Source: DASVXQ01 sp046727955 | GTDB lineage: Bacteria; Actinomycetota; CALGFH01 | Assembly: GCA_046727955.1 (NCBI GenBank) | Contig: JBKPDO010000324.1 | Coordinates: 1-22,355, forward strand | DNA: 22,355 nucleotides | Direction of reading: 5' to 3' | In this document: in pieces, positions 6,268 to 11,657 of the stretch | Position numbering within the stretch: position 1 is the stretch's first letter | Layout: every line of letters starts with the position of its first letter | Notes under the pieces: model-generated | What the model was told of the DNA's origin: nothing | Databases searched by the model: none | Seen by the model: the letters and a program-made list of their open reading frames with translations, nothing else | Program-made: the position numbers and the translations under genes

Positions 6268-6316
6268 CCCTTGTCCCGTGATCGAGAGGCTCTGACGCTC
6301 GCCATCGGGACAAGGG
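6268..6316 (+). other. Long hairpin between tRNA-Trp and secE
   Basis: CCCTTGTCCCG (6268-6278) and CGGGACAAGGG (6306-6316) are perfect 11-bp complements; an inner CGAG (6283-6286) and CTCG (6298-6301) extend the stem across a short internal loop. No T run follows, so it is more likely an RNA processing or stability element separating mature tRNA from the secE mRNA than a simple terminator. Confidence 0.6.
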
Positions 6317-6362
6317 TTGACGACCATCAGTGCGCCGCCCGGCGCGAGGAGCAGGGCTTGCG

Positions 6363-6695
6363 ATGAACAGGGAAACCAAGCGAGCGATGCAGCGCCAGCA
6401 GCGCACCGCCGATCAGGCGGCGCGCCTGCAGCAGCTGCGCAAGCAGCAGATCGCCCGTCAGCAGACCGCCAGGACTGCCAGGGACGGCGCCGCCGCCGGG
6501 CGGAGGTCCCGGCTGCGTGGCATCGGGAACTTCGGCAGCGAGGTCACCAGCGAGCTGCGGAAGGTGAACTGGCCCGACCGCCGCACGGTGTACGGGTACA
6601 CCATGGTCGTGCTCGTCTCGGTGAGCGTGATCACGGCCATCATCTTCGGCCTGGACACGGCGTTCGGGAAGCTCGTCCTGGCGATCTTCGGCTAG
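6363..6695 (+). CDS. secE: Preprotein translocase subunit SecE
   Basis: A 110-residue single-span SecE. Residues 1-52 are a Gln/Arg/Lys-rich cytoplasmic extension; the conserved amphipathic segment ELRKVNWPDRRTV (64-76) leads into the hydrophobic span at about 78-98. SecE clamps the SecY channel in the SecYEG translocon of the cytoplasmic membrane. The ATG at 6363 has AGGAG at 6347-6351; a GTG at 6330 would add 11 residues of no SecE character. The gene lies between tRNA-Trp and nusG, in the order seen throughout actinobacteria, and was identified both from the KVNWP motif and this context. Confidence 0.94.
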   Translation: MNRETKRAMQRQQRTADQAARLQQLRKQQIARQQTARTARDGAAAGRRSRLRGIGNFGSEVTSELRKVNWPDRRTVYGYTMVVLVSVSVITAIIFGLDTAFGKLVLAIFG

Positions 6696-6721
6696 TCATT
6701 CATCGAACCACCAGGAGTGCC

Positions 6722-7291
6722 ATGAGTATCGAGGACATCGTCACCGAGGAGGCCGGTCACGACTACGGCCCCGGGGACTGGTATGTCGTCCACACCTACG
6801 CGGGCTACGAGAACAAGGTCAAGGCCAACCTCGAGAGCCGCATCTCGTCCATGAACATGGAAGAGAAGATCTTCGAGGTCGTCATCCCCATGGAAGACGT
6901 CATGGAGATCAAGGGGGGCAAGAAGCAGGTCGTCTCCCGCAAGGTGTTCCCGGGGTACCTGCTGGTCCGCATGTACCTGGACGACGACTCCTGGTACGTG
7001 GTGCGGAACACGCCCGGGGTCACCGGTTTCGTGGGGTCTGGCGCCAAGCCGACGCCGCTCTCCGAGAAGGAGGTGGCCAGGATCCTCGAGACCAAGCCGG
7101 TGGAGAAGCTGAAGCCGCGCGTCGAGTGGCAGGTCGGTGAGTCGGTGACCGTCATCTCGGGTCCCTTCGCTCAGCTGCCCGGCACGATCGCCGAGATCAA
7201 CCCCGACCAGCAGAAGGTCAAGGTGCTGGTGTCGATCTTCGGCCGCGAGACCCCGGTCGAGCTCTCATTCGACCAGGTGCAGAAGCTGTAG
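6722..7291 (+). CDS. nusG: Transcription termination/antitermination protein NusG
   Basis: A 189-residue NusG with the two usual domains. The NGN domain (about residues 20-115) contains DWYVVHTYAGYENKVKANL, RKVFPGYLLVRMYLDDD and VRNTPGVTGFVG, and binds the beta-prime clamp helices of RNA polymerase. The KOW domain (about 138-189) contains VGESVTVISGPFAQLPGTI and FGRETPVELSFDQVQKL and contacts Rho or ribosomal protein S10. The N-terminal extension before NGN is short for an actinobacterium, which often has a long acidic one. The start at 6722 has AGGAG (6713-6717) four bases upstream. It follows secE by 26 bases and precedes rplK by 46. Confidence 0.96.
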   Translation: MSIEDIVTEEAGHDYGPGDWYVVHTYAGYENKVKANLESRISSMNMEEKIFEVVIPMEDVMEIKGGKKQVVSRKVFPGYLLVRMYLDDDSWYVVRNTPGVTGFVGSGAKPTPLSEKEVARILETKPVEKLKPRVEWQVGESVTVISGPFAQLPGTIAEINPDQQKVKVLVSIFGRETPVELSFDQVQKL

Positions 7292-7337
7292 CAAGGGTTG
7301 CAAGCGTTCGGAACGCCAAAGGAGCGAAAGAAGTCAG

Positions 7338-7781
7338 ATGCCACCCCAGCAGACCCGCCGCCGCAGAGTGACGGCGGTCATCAAGATCGAGCTCACGGCC
7401 GGCCAGGCCACGCCCGCCCCGCCGGTGGGCACCGCGCTCGGCCCCCACGCCGTGAACATCATGGAGTTCGTCAAGCAGTACAACGCGGCCACGCAGGCGC
7501 AGGCGGGCACCGTGGTCCCCGTCGAGATCACCATCTACGAGGACCGCACCTTCAGCTTCGTACTGAAGACCCCGCCGGCCGCGGTGCTGCTGCGCAACGC
7601 GGCCGGGGTCGAGAAGGGCTCGCCCGAGCCGCAAAAGGTCAAGGTCGGAAGCGTCACCCGGGCGCAGGTCCGCGAGATCGCCGAGACCAAGATGCCCGAC
7701 CTCAACGCCCGCGACATCGAGGCCGCGATGCGCGTCGTCGAGGGCACCGCGCGCTCGATGGGGATTACGGTCGCGGGCTGA
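7338..7781 (+). CDS. rplK: 50S ribosomal protein L11
   Basis: A 147-residue L11 with an Arg-rich N-terminal extension of about six residues before VTAVIKIELTAGQA. The N-terminal proline-rich domain (residues 11-75) and the rRNA-binding C-terminal domain (about 80-147, ending MRVVEGTARSMGITV) are complete. L11 and 23S rRNA helices 43/44 form the GTPase-associated centre. The normally near-invariant PPVGPALGQ is PPVGTALGP here, so Thr32 replaces a proline of the helix contacted by thiostrepton. AAAGGAG (7318-7324) precedes the ATG by 13 bases, rather far. A GTG at 7368 would begin exactly at VTAVIK but lacks its own site. The stop codon lies in a hairpin loop. Confidence 0.95.
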   Translation: MPPQQTRRRRVTAVIKIELTAGQATPAPPVGTALGPHAVNIMEFVKQYNAATQAQAGTVVPVEITIYEDRTFSFVLKTPPAAVLLRNAAGVEKGSPEPQKVKVGSVTRAQVREIAETKMPDLNARDIEAAMRVVEGTARSMGITVAG

Positions 7782-7792
7782 CGCCCGCGACC
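7769..7792 (+). other. Perfect hairpin over the rplK stop codon
   Basis: GGTCGCGGGC (7769-7778) and GCCCGCGACC (7783-7792) form a 10-bp perfect stem with loop TGAC, so the TGA stop occupies the loop. There is no T run. It could reduce transcription into rplA or protect the rplK mRNA end. Confidence 0.55.
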
Positions 7793-7895
7793 CCGCTGCC
7801 GGGGTGGAACCATGGCCTTGGCGATGGTGTGGAGTAAGGGGCCTGAGAACTGCTACGTGCCGCCTTTGGCGGCGATCGGATCATCAGAGCTACGC

Positions 7896-7916
7896 CCGAT
7901 CCGCGGAGCGGATCGG
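7896..7916 (+). other. Hairpin in the rplK-rplA spacer with an alternative partner
   Basis: CCGATCCGC (7896-7904) and GCGGATCGG (7908-7916) form a 9-bp stem. An upstream CGGATC (7877-7882) can pair instead with GATCCG (7898-7903), so two exclusive folds are possible just before the L1 operator. Confidence 0.5.
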
Positions 7917-7918
7917 CG

Positions 7919-7957
7919 TGTGGGAGGGCCAGTAGGGCCCGCTGACCACAGGGAGGT
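7919..7957 (+). promoter_or_regulatory. L1-binding translational operator before rplA
   Basis: TGTGG (7919-7923) pairs with CCACA (7946-7950), and GGGCC (7926-7930) pairs with GGCCC (7936-7940). The uneven internal loop has GA on one side and GCTGA on the other. The strand GTGGGAGG matches the L1-binding strand of 23S rRNA (GGUGGGAGG), the rRNA mimicry on which L1 feedback control relies. The structure ends directly at the Shine-Dalgarno GGGAGGT (7951-7957), so bound L1 would block ribosome entry. Confidence 0.75.
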
Positions 7958-7966
7958 ATCGTTCGC

Positions 7967-8680
7967 ATGAGCGGTAAGAAGTACGCTGAGGCGGCCAAGA
8001 AGGTCGACCGGTCCCGGCTGTACCCACCGTACGAGGCGCTCGAGCTGGCCAAGGCCACCAACCCGACCCGCTTCGACGCCACCGTCGAGGTCTCCTTCCG
8101 GCTCGGGGTCGACCCGCGGCGGGCCGACCAGATGGTCCGCGGCACGGTCTCGCTGCCGAACGGCACCGGCAAGACCGTCCGCGTGGCGGTGTTCGCCGAG
8201 GGCGAGGCCGCCCGCCAGGCCGAGGAGGCCGGGGCCGACGTGGTCGGCGCCAGGGATCTCGTCGAGCGGGTGCAGGGCGGCTTCCTCGACTTCGACGCCG
8301 CCGTAGCCGTCCCCGAGATGATGGGCCAGGTGGGCCGGCTCGGCCGGATCCTCGGCCCGCGCGGCCTGATGCCGAACCCCCGTGCCGGCACGGTCACGCC
8401 CGACGTGGCAAAGGCGGTCTCCGATATCAAGGGCGGAAAGCTCGAGTACCGCACCGACCGCTGGGGCAACGTCCATCTGATCCTCGGCAAGACCTCGTTC
8501 CCCACCCAGGCGCTCGCCGAGAACTACCAGGCCGTGCTGGACGAGGTGATCAGGGCCAAGCCGGCGGCGGCCAAGGGCCGCTACGTCAAGAGCATCACCC
8601 TCTCGACCTCGATGGGCCCGGGCATCAGGGTGGACCCGTCCCAGACCCGCAACGTGGCCCAGGAGGCGCGGACCGCCTAG
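7967..8680 (+). CDS. rplA: 50S ribosomal protein L1
   Basis: A 237-residue L1 of normal length. It begins MSGKKYAEAAKKVDRSRLYPPYEALELAK and contains the family segments VEVSFRLGVDPRRADQMVRG, LGRILGPRGLMPNPRAGTVT (about residues 124-143) and KGGKLEYRTDRWGNVH. L1 binds 23S rRNA helices 76-78 at the mobile stalk that guides deacylated tRNA out of the E site, and in many bacteria represses its own mRNA. The ATG at 7967 follows GGGAGGT by nine bases. It is separated from rplK by 185 bases filled by hairpins and the operator. rplJ does not follow directly; two unrelated genes intervene, as is common in actinobacteria. Confidence 0.97.
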   Translation: MSGKKYAEAAKKVDRSRLYPPYEALELAKATNPTRFDATVEVSFRLGVDPRRADQMVRGTVSLPNGTGKTVRVAVFAEGEAARQAEEAGADVVGARDLVERVQGGFLDFDAAVAVPEMMGQVGRLGRILGPRGLMPNPRAGTVTPDVAKAVSDIKGGKLEYRTDRWGNVHLILGKTSFPTQALAENYQAVLDEVIRAKPAAAKGRYVKSITLSTSMGPGIRVDPSQTRNVAQEARTA

Positions 8681-8709
8681 CGCTCGCCTCCCACCGCCAC
8701 CTTCCGCCG

Positions 8710-9585
8710 ATGTCCTCCGTCGCCTGGTACCTGGGCTGGTGGGCCCCGCTGCCACCGGCGGTGGAGCCGGACGAGCTGATCGACCCTGCGGTCCACGGCC
8801 CGCTGCTCGCCGCGGCCGGCTCGGGTGCCCCACTCGACCGCCTGGGGCAAGCCCGCCTCGACGTGCTCAAGGCTGCTGGGCTGGCCACGACAGCGGGCAT
8901 GCCGCGGTTCCCGGTGGCCACGGCCGAGCAGGCCGAGGGGCTGCGCGCGGCGGCGGACGACCTGGGCGGCGCGATCGCGCGCCTGCTGGCCGGAGAGTGG
9001 AGCCGGATCGAGGTGGAGTACGAGCCGGTCCATGCCACTGTCGCCGGGTCCGGCGAGCCGACCATCGCCTTCCTGGTGGTCGGAGGGCTGGTCCTCGACG
9101 TGGGGGTGCGCCGCCTGCTGCGGCTCCAGGGGCTGGCCGCGCCGCCGTTCGGCAGCGCCTTCGCCTGGCTGGCGGAGGGCGAGACCAGAGCGGTCGCCGG
9201 GCTGTGGAGCGCGCGCGTGACCACTGTGCCCGGGCGGGGCCACCTGGTCCGCTTCGGCCGCCCCGACGCGCCGCAGTGGGAGCTGGCCGCCGTCGAGCCG
9301 GAGGCGGCTCCCGCGCTGCCCGCGAGCCACGAGCCAGCCCTGCGCGCGCTGGTCGAGGGCATCGGCTGGTCGATCGTCAAGCTGGTGGAGGACGCCGTGC
9401 CCGGGCTGGACCCGCAGCGCCGCCGCATCCCGGGCGCCGAGGACGAGGGTGCCTTCCTGGCGTGGGCGTACGCCCTGGCCGTCGACGCCGCCCTCGAGAG
9501 CCTCTCCGCTCGCGGCCTGCTCGCGCCCCCGATCGACGGTGTCGTCTCCATCCGCGTCACCGACCCCGCCCTCGCCGGCATGTAG
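8710..9585 (+). CDS. Uncharacterised 291-residue protein between rplA and rplJ
   Basis: I do not recognise this protein. It is codon-typical for the region (strong G/C at third positions across its length), so it is very probably real. It has no signal peptide and no clear membrane span; AFLVVGGLVLDVGVRRLL (about residues 117-135) is hydrophobic but short and is probably a buried strand-helix. A Trp-rich start (VAWYLGWWAPLPP) is followed by alpha-helical Ala/Leu-rich sequence, and the C-terminal half has GIGWSIVKLVEDAVPG and FLAWAYALAVDAALESL. The ATG lies only 29 bases after the rplA stop and has no Shine-Dalgarno sequence; coupling to rplA or a later start is possible. The overlapping minus-strand frame is a shadow. 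Confidence 0.7.
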   Translation: MSSVAWYLGWWAPLPPAVEPDELIDPAVHGPLLAAAGSGAPLDRLGQARLDVLKAAGLATTAGMPRFPVATAEQAEGLRAAADDLGGAIARLLAGEWSRIEVEYEPVHATVAGSGEPTIAFLVVGGLVLDVGVRRLLRLQGLAAPPFGSAFAWLAEGETRAVAGLWSARVTTVPGRGHLVRFGRPDAPQWELAAVEPEAAPALPASHEPALRALVEGIGWSIVKLVEDAVPGLDPQRRRIPGAEDEGAFLAWAYALAVDAALESLSARGLLAPPIDGVVSIRVTDPALAGM

Positions 9586-9624
9586 CCCTGCAGACAACGC
9601 CCGGCTGCCACCGGTGCCGACCGC

Positions 9625-9687
9625 TTAGACCACCTCGACATGCACGTCCGCGAGCCCCGCCGCCAACGTCCGCAGGTCCTTGAGGTC
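9625..9687 (-). other. Coding-like remnant directly after the minus-strand membrane gene stop
   Basis: Reading on past the TGA at 9688-9690 in the same frame gives 20 further sense codons and then TAA (9625-9627). Nineteen of the 20 have G or C in the third position. The peptide (DLKDLRTLAA then GLADVHVEVV) looks like a protein C-terminus. It may be a decayed gene end, a readthrough extension or chance; I cannot separate these. Confidence 0.3.
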
Positions 9688-10029
9688 TCATTTTCGATCG
9701 AACCTTTCGAGCTCTGAACGGGTTGCCAGGATGGCTCCTGCCCTGGGCAGGAGGAGCGTGGACGGCGGGTCGGGCTCTGAGCCGCCGGATGTGACATCGG
9801 ATGTGACAGAGGTGGTGCCGCGCGGCGGGAGTGGGCGGATCCGGGGGACGCGCTGGGGCGGCTCGAGCGCACGAGTAACGCTCAGGTCGGCCAGCCAGCG
9901 GCCGCGCTCGAAGCCGCGGTCGAACTGCCGCGCGGCCTCCTCGCCGATCCGGCCGGCGGCCCACAGCGCCATAGCGGCACCGCCGGCTACCAGGCCGATG
10001 AGCAAGCCAATCATGACCGGTACGGTCAT
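9688..10029 (-). CDS. Small single-span membrane protein, unknown function
   Basis: A 113-residue protein I do not recognise. Residues 3-25 (VPVMIGLLIGLVAGGAAMALWAA, split by glycines) form one N-terminal membrane span, followed by a charged helix (RIGEEAARQF then DRGFERGRWLADL) and a Pro/Ser/Thr-rich tail likely to be disordered and cytoplasmic. The start is well supported: on the minus strand GAAGGAGG ends six bases before the ATG at 10029. G/C bias at third positions weakens toward the C-terminus. It is transcribed opposite to the ribosomal genes, with its 3' end meeting the 3' end of the unknown plus-strand gene and its 5' end facing the rplJ promoter. A weak -10 (TAGCAT, complement of 10081-10086) lies upstream without a clear -35. 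Confidence 0.7.
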   Translation of the reverse strand: MTVPVMIGLLIGLVAGGAAMALWAAGRIGEEAARQFDRGFERGRWLADLSVTRALEPPQRVPRIRPLPPRGTTSVTSDVTSGGSEPDPPSTLLLPRAGAILATRSELERFDRK

Positions 10030-10113
10030 CGTGCCTCCTTCGGTCGGTTGCTGCCCCTCGCCCGCCTCGAGGCGCCCGCGATGCTACGACCTCACCGGAT
10101 GGCTTGCTCACGG

Positions 10114-10122
10114 TTATCCACA
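10114..10122 (+). promoter_or_regulatory. DnaA-box-like nonamer
   Basis: TTATCCACA matches the strict bacterial DnaA box consensus. It stands alone, so it is not an origin. It lies between the two divergent genes, where bound DnaA could affect either one. Confidence 0.35.
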
Positions 10123-10174
10123 CCCCCCTTGCGAGTCGCGACGGATCAGAAACGACCAAGGGGGTCGGCGCTCG

Positions 10175-10204
10175 TTTGCCGGGAAAGCGGACGGTCGCTA
10201 CTCT
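10175..10204 (+). promoter_or_regulatory. Promoter of rplJ-rplL
   Basis: TTTGCC (10175-10180), 18 bases, TACTCT (10199-10204); shifting the -35 by one base gives TTGCCG with a 17-base spacer. Transcription would begin near 10211, giving a leader of about 190 bases that starts just before the antiterminator strand. Confidence 0.6.
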
Positions 10205-10217
10205 TGGGCGAGCCAGA

Positions 10218-10354
10218 GACCGCCCGGTTGCCGCATGGCACGAAAGCCCAGCAGGGCGCCGGCGTAGGCGAGGCCCACCGAGCAAGCTCGGCCCGGGTCA
10301 CGGCGCACGTCGCGGTGCCATCGCAGCGGGCGGTCCATGGGACCGTCCGTTTTT
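10218..10354 (+). ncRNA. L10-type ribosomal protein leader (autoregulatory mRNA)
   Basis: The leader folds in two ways. In the open form GACCGCCCG (10218-10226) pairs with CGGGCGGTC (10327-10335), enclosing a second helix ATGGCAC (10235-10241) with GTGCCAT (10315-10321) and small hairpins GCCC/GGGC (10246-10257) and CCGAG/CTCGG (10278-10291). In the closed form 10327-10336 forms a terminator with 10340-10349. This arrangement is the known plan of L10 leaders, in which L10 bound with L7/L12 shifts the balance to termination. The exact kink-turn contacting L10 is not assigned. Confidence 0.7.
10327..10354 (+). terminator. Attenuator terminator in the rplJ leader
   Basis: CGGGCGGTCC (10327-10336), loop ATG, GGACCGTCCG (10340-10349) with one G-U pair, followed by TTTTT (10350-10354). 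It lies about 50 bases before the rplJ start, so it acts on the leader and not at a gene end. Confidence 0.8.
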
Positions 10355-10403
10355 CGTCGTGCCCGCTTCCTGAAGGTGGGTTGGATCGAAACGAGGTGAG
10401 GCC

Positions 10404-10976
10404 GTGCCGAACGCGAGCAAGGTCGCCGAGGTAGAGGCCATCAAGCGATACCTGAATGACTCGGTGGCCGCGCTGCTCACCGAGTATCGCGGGCTCAAGG
10501 TCAAGGAGATGGGCGAGCTGCGCGACTCGCTGCGCGGCTCCTCGACCGACTACCGGGTGCTCAAGAACACCCTGACCGGCATCGCCGTGCGCGAGGCGGG
10601 CTACGAGGAGCTCGTGCCACTGCTCGACGGACCGACCGCGGTGGCGTTCGTCCACGGTGACCCGGTCCAGGCGGCCAAGGACCTGGCCGATTTCGCCCGC
10701 ACGCACCCGGCGCTGGTGCTCAAGGGCGGTGTGCTCGACGGCAAGGTGCTGGACGGCGGCTCGGTCCGGCAGCTGGCCACGCTGGAGTCGCGTGAGGTCG
10801 TGCTGGCTCGCCTGGCCGGAATGCTCCAGGCCTCCCTGCAGCGGACCGCGATCGTGCTGGCAGCGCCGCTACGTCAGGTGGCCACCATGACCACCGCGCT
10901 GCGGGACAAGCTCGAGGAGTCGGGCGGCGACCAGACAGGCGACCAGACAGGCGACCAGACAGGCGATCAAACGTAA
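10404..10976 (+). CDS. rplJ: 50S ribosomal protein L10 with (GDQT)4 tail
   Basis: A 190-residue L10. The rRNA- and L11-contacting N-terminal domain holds LNDSVAALLTEYRGLKVKEM, DYRVLKNTLTGIAVRE and LLDGPTAVAFVHGDP; the C-terminal helix (about residues 152-172) is the platform for L7/L12 dimers. After that helix come four exact copies of Gly-Asp-Gln-Thr (residues 175-190), which end the protein and are not part of the family. The start is GTG at 10404 with GAGGTGAG (10393-10400) just upstream; MPNASK matches the usual L10 beginning. It follows its own leader and precedes rplL by 73 bases. Confidence 0.95.
   Translation: MPNASKVAEVEAIKRYLNDSVAALLTEYRGLKVKEMGELRDSLRGSSTDYRVLKNTLTGIAVREAGYEELVPLLDGPTAVAFVHGDPVQAAKDLADFARTHPALVLKGGVLDGKVLDGGSVRQLATLESREVVLARLAGMLQASLQRTAIVLAAPLRQVATMTTALRDKLEESGGDQTGDQTGDQTGDQT
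10926..10973 (+). repeat. 12-bp tandem repeat in the rplJ 3' end (4 copies)
   Basis: GGCGACCAGACA is present three times exactly (10926-10961) and a fourth time with three changes (10962-10973), in frame, immediately before the stop TAA. Each unit encodes Gly-Asp-Gln-Thr. Near-identity of the first three copies suggests recent slippage. Confidence 0.95.
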
Positions 10977-11049
10977 TGACCCGCCAGACCCGGGCGGCGA
11001 GGTCGCCGAGCGGCAGCGCCCGGGACGAGGAACAAGGAGACAACCGCCA

Positions 11050-11439
11050 ATGGCCAAGCTTTCCAACGACGAGCTCCTGGACGCCTTCAAGGAGATGACC
11101 CTCCTGGAGCTCTCGGACTTCGTCAAGCAGTTCGAGGAGGCGTTCGGTGTGTCCGCGGCCGCACCGGTCGCCGCCGTCGCCCCCGCCAGCGGTGCGGCCG
11201 CGCCGCAGGCGGCCGAGGAGGAGGAGCAGACCGAGTTCGACGTGGTCCTCACCTCCGCCGGCGACAAGAAGATCCAGGTCATCAAGGAGGTCCGCGCGCT
11301 CACCAGCCTCGGCCTGAAGGAGGCCAAGGACCTGGTCGACTCGGCCCCCAAGCCCGTGCTCGAGCGCGTGCCCAGGGAGCAGGCCGACAAGGCCAGGGCC
11401 CAGCTCGAGGGCGCCGGCGCCACCGTAGAGCTGAAATAG
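11050..11439 (+). CDS. rplL: 50S ribosomal protein L7/L12
   Basis: A 129-residue L7/L12 of usual size. The N-terminal dimerisation domain (about residues 1-35, LLDAFKEMTLLELSDFVKQF) leads to an Ala/Pro-rich hinge (about 36-55) and the globular C-terminal domain (EFDVVLTSAGDKKIQVIKEV, TSLGLKEAKDLVDSAP), which recruits and stimulates translational GTPases such as EF-Tu and EF-G. AAGGAGA (11034-11040) lies nine bases before the ATG. Several copies bind each L10, so it is usually produced in excess over L10; it has its own good ribosome binding site. Its mRNA end is marked by a strong GC hairpin. Confidence 0.97.
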   Translation: MAKLSNDELLDAFKEMTLLELSDFVKQFEEAFGVSAAAPVAAVAPASGAAAPQAAEEEEQTEFDVVLTSAGDKKIQVIKEVRALTSLGLKEAKDLVDSAPKPVLERVPREQADKARAQLEGAGATVELK

Positions 11440-11441
11440 AC

Positions 11442-11467
11442 TGCGGGGGGCGCCAGCGCCCCCCGCA
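11442..11467 (+). terminator. Strong GC hairpin after rplL
   Basis: TGCGGGGGG (11442-11450) pairs with CCCCCCGCA (11459-11467) and two more pairs close a CCAG loop, giving an 11-bp stem three bases after the rplL stop. There is no T run, so it may terminate partially, as at the rplL-rpoB attenuator of E. coli. Confidence 0.6.
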
Positions 11468-11483
11468 AACCCCCCAAAGCGGT

Positions 11484-11549
11484 GAGGGGCTTCGCCCCTC
11501 GACCCAACCTCGAAAGACGAGGTCAGAGGCGTTTTTCGCGGCTGACCTC
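11484..11549 (+). other. Tandem hairpins between rplL and rpoB
   Basis: GAGGGGC/GCCCCTC (11484-11500) forms one hairpin. GAGGTCAG (11519-11526) pairs with CTGACCTC (11542-11549) around GCG-T5-CGC, forming a second long one. CCTCG (11508-11512) can take CGAGG (11518-11522) away from the latter, so two folds compete. They may be attenuator or RNase III-type processing elements. Confidence 0.5.
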
Positions 11550-11578
11550 TTGACACCGGCATACGTGGGCGGCACACT
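11550..11578 (+). promoter_or_regulatory. rpoB promoter 1
   Basis: A perfect TTGACA (11550-11555), 17-base spacer and CACACT (11573-11578). The -10 departs from TACACT only in its first base. Confidence 0.6.
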
Positions 11579-11628
11579 CCCGCTCATCTAGACGAAGTGA
11601 GGTGCAGACGCAAACCCTCAGTTCGGTG

Positions 11629-11657
11629 TTGACAGCAGTGTAGATTGCCGCTACACT
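11629..11657 (+). promoter_or_regulatory. rpoB promoter 2
   Basis: A perfect TTGACA (11629-11634), 17-base spacer and TACACT (11652-11657). This is the strongest promoter in the window. Start of transcription near 11664 leaves a leader of about 100 bases before rpoB. Confidence 0.8.

Larger units (their letters stand above)
10030..10403. other. 374-bp divergent intergenic region before rplJ
   Basis: It contains no gene. Left to right it holds the upstream region of the minus-strand membrane protein (to about 10110), a DnaA-box sequence, the rplJ promoter, the L10 leader with its attenuator, and the rplJ ribosome binding site GAGGTGAG (10393-10400). Confidence 0.85.

Noticed and set aside
6317..6721. 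Upstream extension of the nusG frame
   Set aside because: It overlaps secE in another frame; the ATG at 6722 with AGGAG and the NusG family start fix the true beginning.
9787..9808. Two GGATGTGACA copies two bases apart, resembling CRP half sites
   Set aside because: They are direct, not inverted, repeats and lie inside the minus-strand coding region, so a regulator site is not supported.
9680..10267. A 195-residue plus-strand frame opposite the small membrane protein
   Set aside because: No ribosome binding site or motif; the minus-strand gene has a membrane span and a strong AAGGAGG site.
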